A stretch of DNA of 23,210 nucleotides from Cytophagales bacterium (GTDB lineage Bacteria > Bacteroidota > Bacteroidia > Cytophagales > Cyclobacteriaceae): positions 1 to 23,210 of the forward strand of contig DAHVFH010000183.1 in assembly GCA_027317105.1 (NCBI GenBank). The letters are read 5' to 3'. Made by a program: the position numbers and the translations under genes. Below are positions 21,653 through 23,210 of this stretch, piece by piece. The notes beneath the pieces were generated by a model. That model was given only the letters and a program-made list of their open reading frames with translations. It was not told the origin of the DNA and did not search any database. Position 1 is the stretch's first letter. Every line of letters starts with the position of its first letter.

Positions 21653-21917
21653 TTCGTTTTGGTTCTGAGGTTGTTGAATTTATTCAGGTTTTTTTTTGAA
21701 GGGAGACAAAGATGTAAAAAAAATAAAAAACAAAAAACAAATTTGTCCTTGCATTCGTCATCCTTTTGTCAAGTTAAAATCCAGACCGGAAGATACCCAA
21801 TACAAGGGCATTCAGAGGCGCTTTATGCGAAAAAAATATTTTTAACCTTAAAAAGAATAATTTGATTTTTTAAATGCTAATAAAAGTGAAACTTGAAGTT
21901 CATTTCAATGGATTTCA
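21653..21917. other. AT-rich divergent spacer between dnaA and the mutase genes
   Basis: The 265 bp must hold promoters for dnaA (minus) and the mutase genes (plus). They are very AT-rich, with A-runs near 21717-21740 and 21830-21855. No DnaA box close to TTATCCACA and no full TAnnTTTG box was found; ATAATTTG at 21857-21864 is a partial match on the plus strand. A lysine-rich open frame here is not believed to be a gene. Confidence 0.55.
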
Positions 21918-22985
21918 ATGTCAAAAAAAGCATTTCAACTGGATTTTAAAACGCACACTGTCCACGATTGGGAAAAAGTTGCGCAACAAGAATTGCGGAA
22001 CAAAAATCCATGGGAAAATTTGACGATAAAAAAGGCAGGCGTGACAATAATGCCGTATTACGACAGCCATGATGGCCAAAAGGAAAGCAAAGTTGCGGTT
22101 GCGTCAATCAGAAGCTTCCAGAATATCCCAAAGGTTATCGTAAATGGTAACGATACTGCAGCGAATGCAGAATCTTTAAATCACCTGAATACGGGTGCTG
22201 ACGGCATTTTCTTTGAAATTCAGTCTAGCCCTACGAAACCAAAAATCCTTTTGCATAAAATAGAGCTGCCCTTTTGCTCAACTTATTTTAGTTGCGAAGA
22301 TGACCCATCTTTCATTAACGATTTTGCTGATTTGGCAGAGTCCGATAAAGAAAAAGTGAGCGGAGCATTTTTTTGGAAAGACGCACTCGCTGTAGAAATT
22401 GATTGGCAACGGTTCGCAACCTGGGATAACTTTAAGTCAGCCGGGATTTTCATTCCTGAAAAAGAAAATATTGTGGATGAAATTGTGGATGCATTGTGCA
22501 AGGCTGTTGATTACTTGGATAGGCTTATAAATAGTGGACTGACTATAAACCAAGCCTTTCAAAATTTAGCTTTTTCAATTTCTGTTAACACCGACTTTTT
22601 TCTGACCGTTGCAAAAGTTCGGGCGCTGAAAAACGTCTGGCTTACATTACAAGAAGCTTATCGAATTAAAAATCGTTCTGCCGCTACTATTCATGCGTGC
22701 TCCTCGGTTTGGCTTGAGCAAGAATTTCAACCACACGGTAATTTGCTGAAGCAAACCACTTCGGCAATGGCTTCCGTGATCGGAGGATGCGATGCGTTGA
22801 CCCTTGAACCCGAAGATCCGGATAACCCGATGATGAGCCGTGTGGCCAGAAATATCTCCGTTATCCTGAAAGAAGAATCCTATTTTGCGAAAGTACATGA
22901 TCCACTGGCCGGTTCATTTTTTATTGAGAATCTCACCCACCAGATTGCGGCAGAGGCATGGACAAAATTTCAACAGACCCGATGA
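21918..22985 (+). CDS. mutA: Methylmalonyl-CoA mutase small (beta) subunit
   Basis: This 355-aa protein is the non-catalytic partner in the adenosylcobalamin-dependent conversion between (R)-methylmalonyl-CoA and succinyl-CoA. It starts FKTHTVHDWEKVAQQELRNK and continues through the barrel segments FSISVNTDFFLTVAKVRALK, IHACSSVWLEQE, ALTLEPEDPDNPMMSRVARN and DPLAGSFFIENLTHQIA, all typical of the mutase TIM barrel. It ends just after the barrel. Subunits of this kind are usually nearer 450-620 aa, with a C-terminal cobalamin-like domain that appears absent. The stop overlaps the large-subunit ATG as ATGA, implying coupled synthesis of a heterodimer. Confidence 0.88.
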   Translation: MSKKAFQLDFKTHTVHDWEKVAQQELRNKNPWENLTIKKAGVTIMPYYDSHDGQKESKVAVASIRSFQNIPKVIVNGNDTAANAESLNHLNTGADGIFFEIQSSPTKPKILLHKIELPFCSTYFSCEDDPSFINDFADLAESDKEKVSGAFFWKDALAVEIDWQRFATWDNFKSAGIFIPEKENIVDEIVDALCKAVDYLDRLINSGLTINQAFQNLAFSISVNTDFFLTVAKVRALKNVWLTLQEAYRIKNRSAATIHACSSVWLEQEFQPHGNLLKQTTSAMASVIGGCDALTLEPEDPDNPMMSRVARNISVILKEESYFAKVHDPLAGSFFIENLTHQIAAEAWTKFQQTR

Positions 22986-23210
22986 AACCAGACTTTTCAA
23001 AAATAGAATACAAACCCATTCGTGGTTTTGCGACTACTCAAGACATTGAACCTTGGGTATCACCAGAAAAAATTCCGGTCAAGTCGCAAGTCGAAGAAAG
23101 TGATATTGAAAATCCAGCGCTGAAGAATTTTACGGCCGGAGCACCTCCTTTTTTGCGCGGGCCTTATGCCTCCATGTACACCGTACGGCCTTGGACCATC
23201 CGACAATATG
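22982..23210 (+). CDS. mutB: Methylmalonyl-CoA mutase large (alpha) subunit, N-terminal part
   Basis: The first 76 codons are present; the gene runs off the window. It starts MKPDFSKIEYKPIRGFA, and APPFLRGPYASMYTVRPWTI then RQY is the hallmark N-terminal block of the catalytic mutase subunit. This segment contains the Tyr and Arg that line the substrate channel. The cobalamin domain (DxHxxG) would lie at the far C-terminus, outside the window. The ATG shares ATGA with the small-subunit stop, so both are in one operon. Confidence 0.93.
   Translation, partial: MKPDFSKIEYKPIRGFATTQDIEPWVSPEKIPVKSQVEESDIENPALKNFTAGAPPFLRGPYASMYTVRPWTIRQY

Noticed and set aside
21659..21865. 68-aa lysine-rich plus-strand frame upstream of dnaA
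   Set aside because: It is produced by A/T-rich spacer sequence, has low-complexity composition and matches no family. It would also fill the divergent promoter region.

Overview
The window looks like a chromosomal segment of a Bacteroidota, most likely a Cytophagales/Chryseolinea-like bacterium. The evidence is a BatA-type N-terminal-domain protein, the alternative Bacteroidota GlmU-like protein, a type B L31, a heterodimeric methylmalonyl-CoA mutase, and several promoters of the Bacteroidota -33/-7 type (TTG ... TAnnTTTG). The lineage is inferred from family recollection, not from a database search. Gene density is high and many neighbours overlap as ATGA.

Layout. 1-360: the right end of an apparent IS21-like element (four 24-bp repeats) fused to the 3' end of a broken D-lactate dehydrogenase gene. 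399-1142: a pRiA4b ORF-3-like protein flanked by two zinc-binding modules. 1274-3122 (minus): OmpA-like lipoprotein, a 54-aa PLDc_N-type membrane protein, and the transglycosylase MtgA. 3194-4766 (plus): a 2,4-dienoyl-CoA reductase-like SDR and a secreted START-domain protein. 4775-9826 (minus): a FitA-like antitoxin, a frameshifted VapC, a Wzi/RemB-like outer membrane protein, an MsbA-like exporter, a small membrane protein and GmhA. This suggests a surface-glycan unit with a decayed toxin-antitoxin pair attached to its upstream end.

9941-11262 (plus): type B L31 with a strong terminator, then three small accessory genes, including a small protein overlapping an HNH nuclease. 11341-15418 (plus): GlmU-like, DNA polymerase III delta', cyclophilin and RmlD-like reductase, linked by ATGA overlaps at two of three junctions. 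15436-18705 (minus): a BatA-like vWA membrane protein followed by a dihydroorotase homologue that lacks its metal ligands. 18860-19972 (minus): an Omp85-type barrel. 20219-21652 (minus): dnaA. 21918-23210 (plus): methylmalonyl-CoA mutase small subunit, overlapping the start of the large subunit, which runs off the window.

Most of the window is ordinary core and envelope housekeeping. The items most worth a second look are the IS-truncated ldhA, the small-protein/HNH pair at 10619-11262, the frameshifted vapC coupled to an envelope operon, the double-zinc pRiA4b protein and the ligand-less dihydroorotase. No tRNA, rRNA or CRISPR array was seen, and no replication origin is evident next to dnaA.
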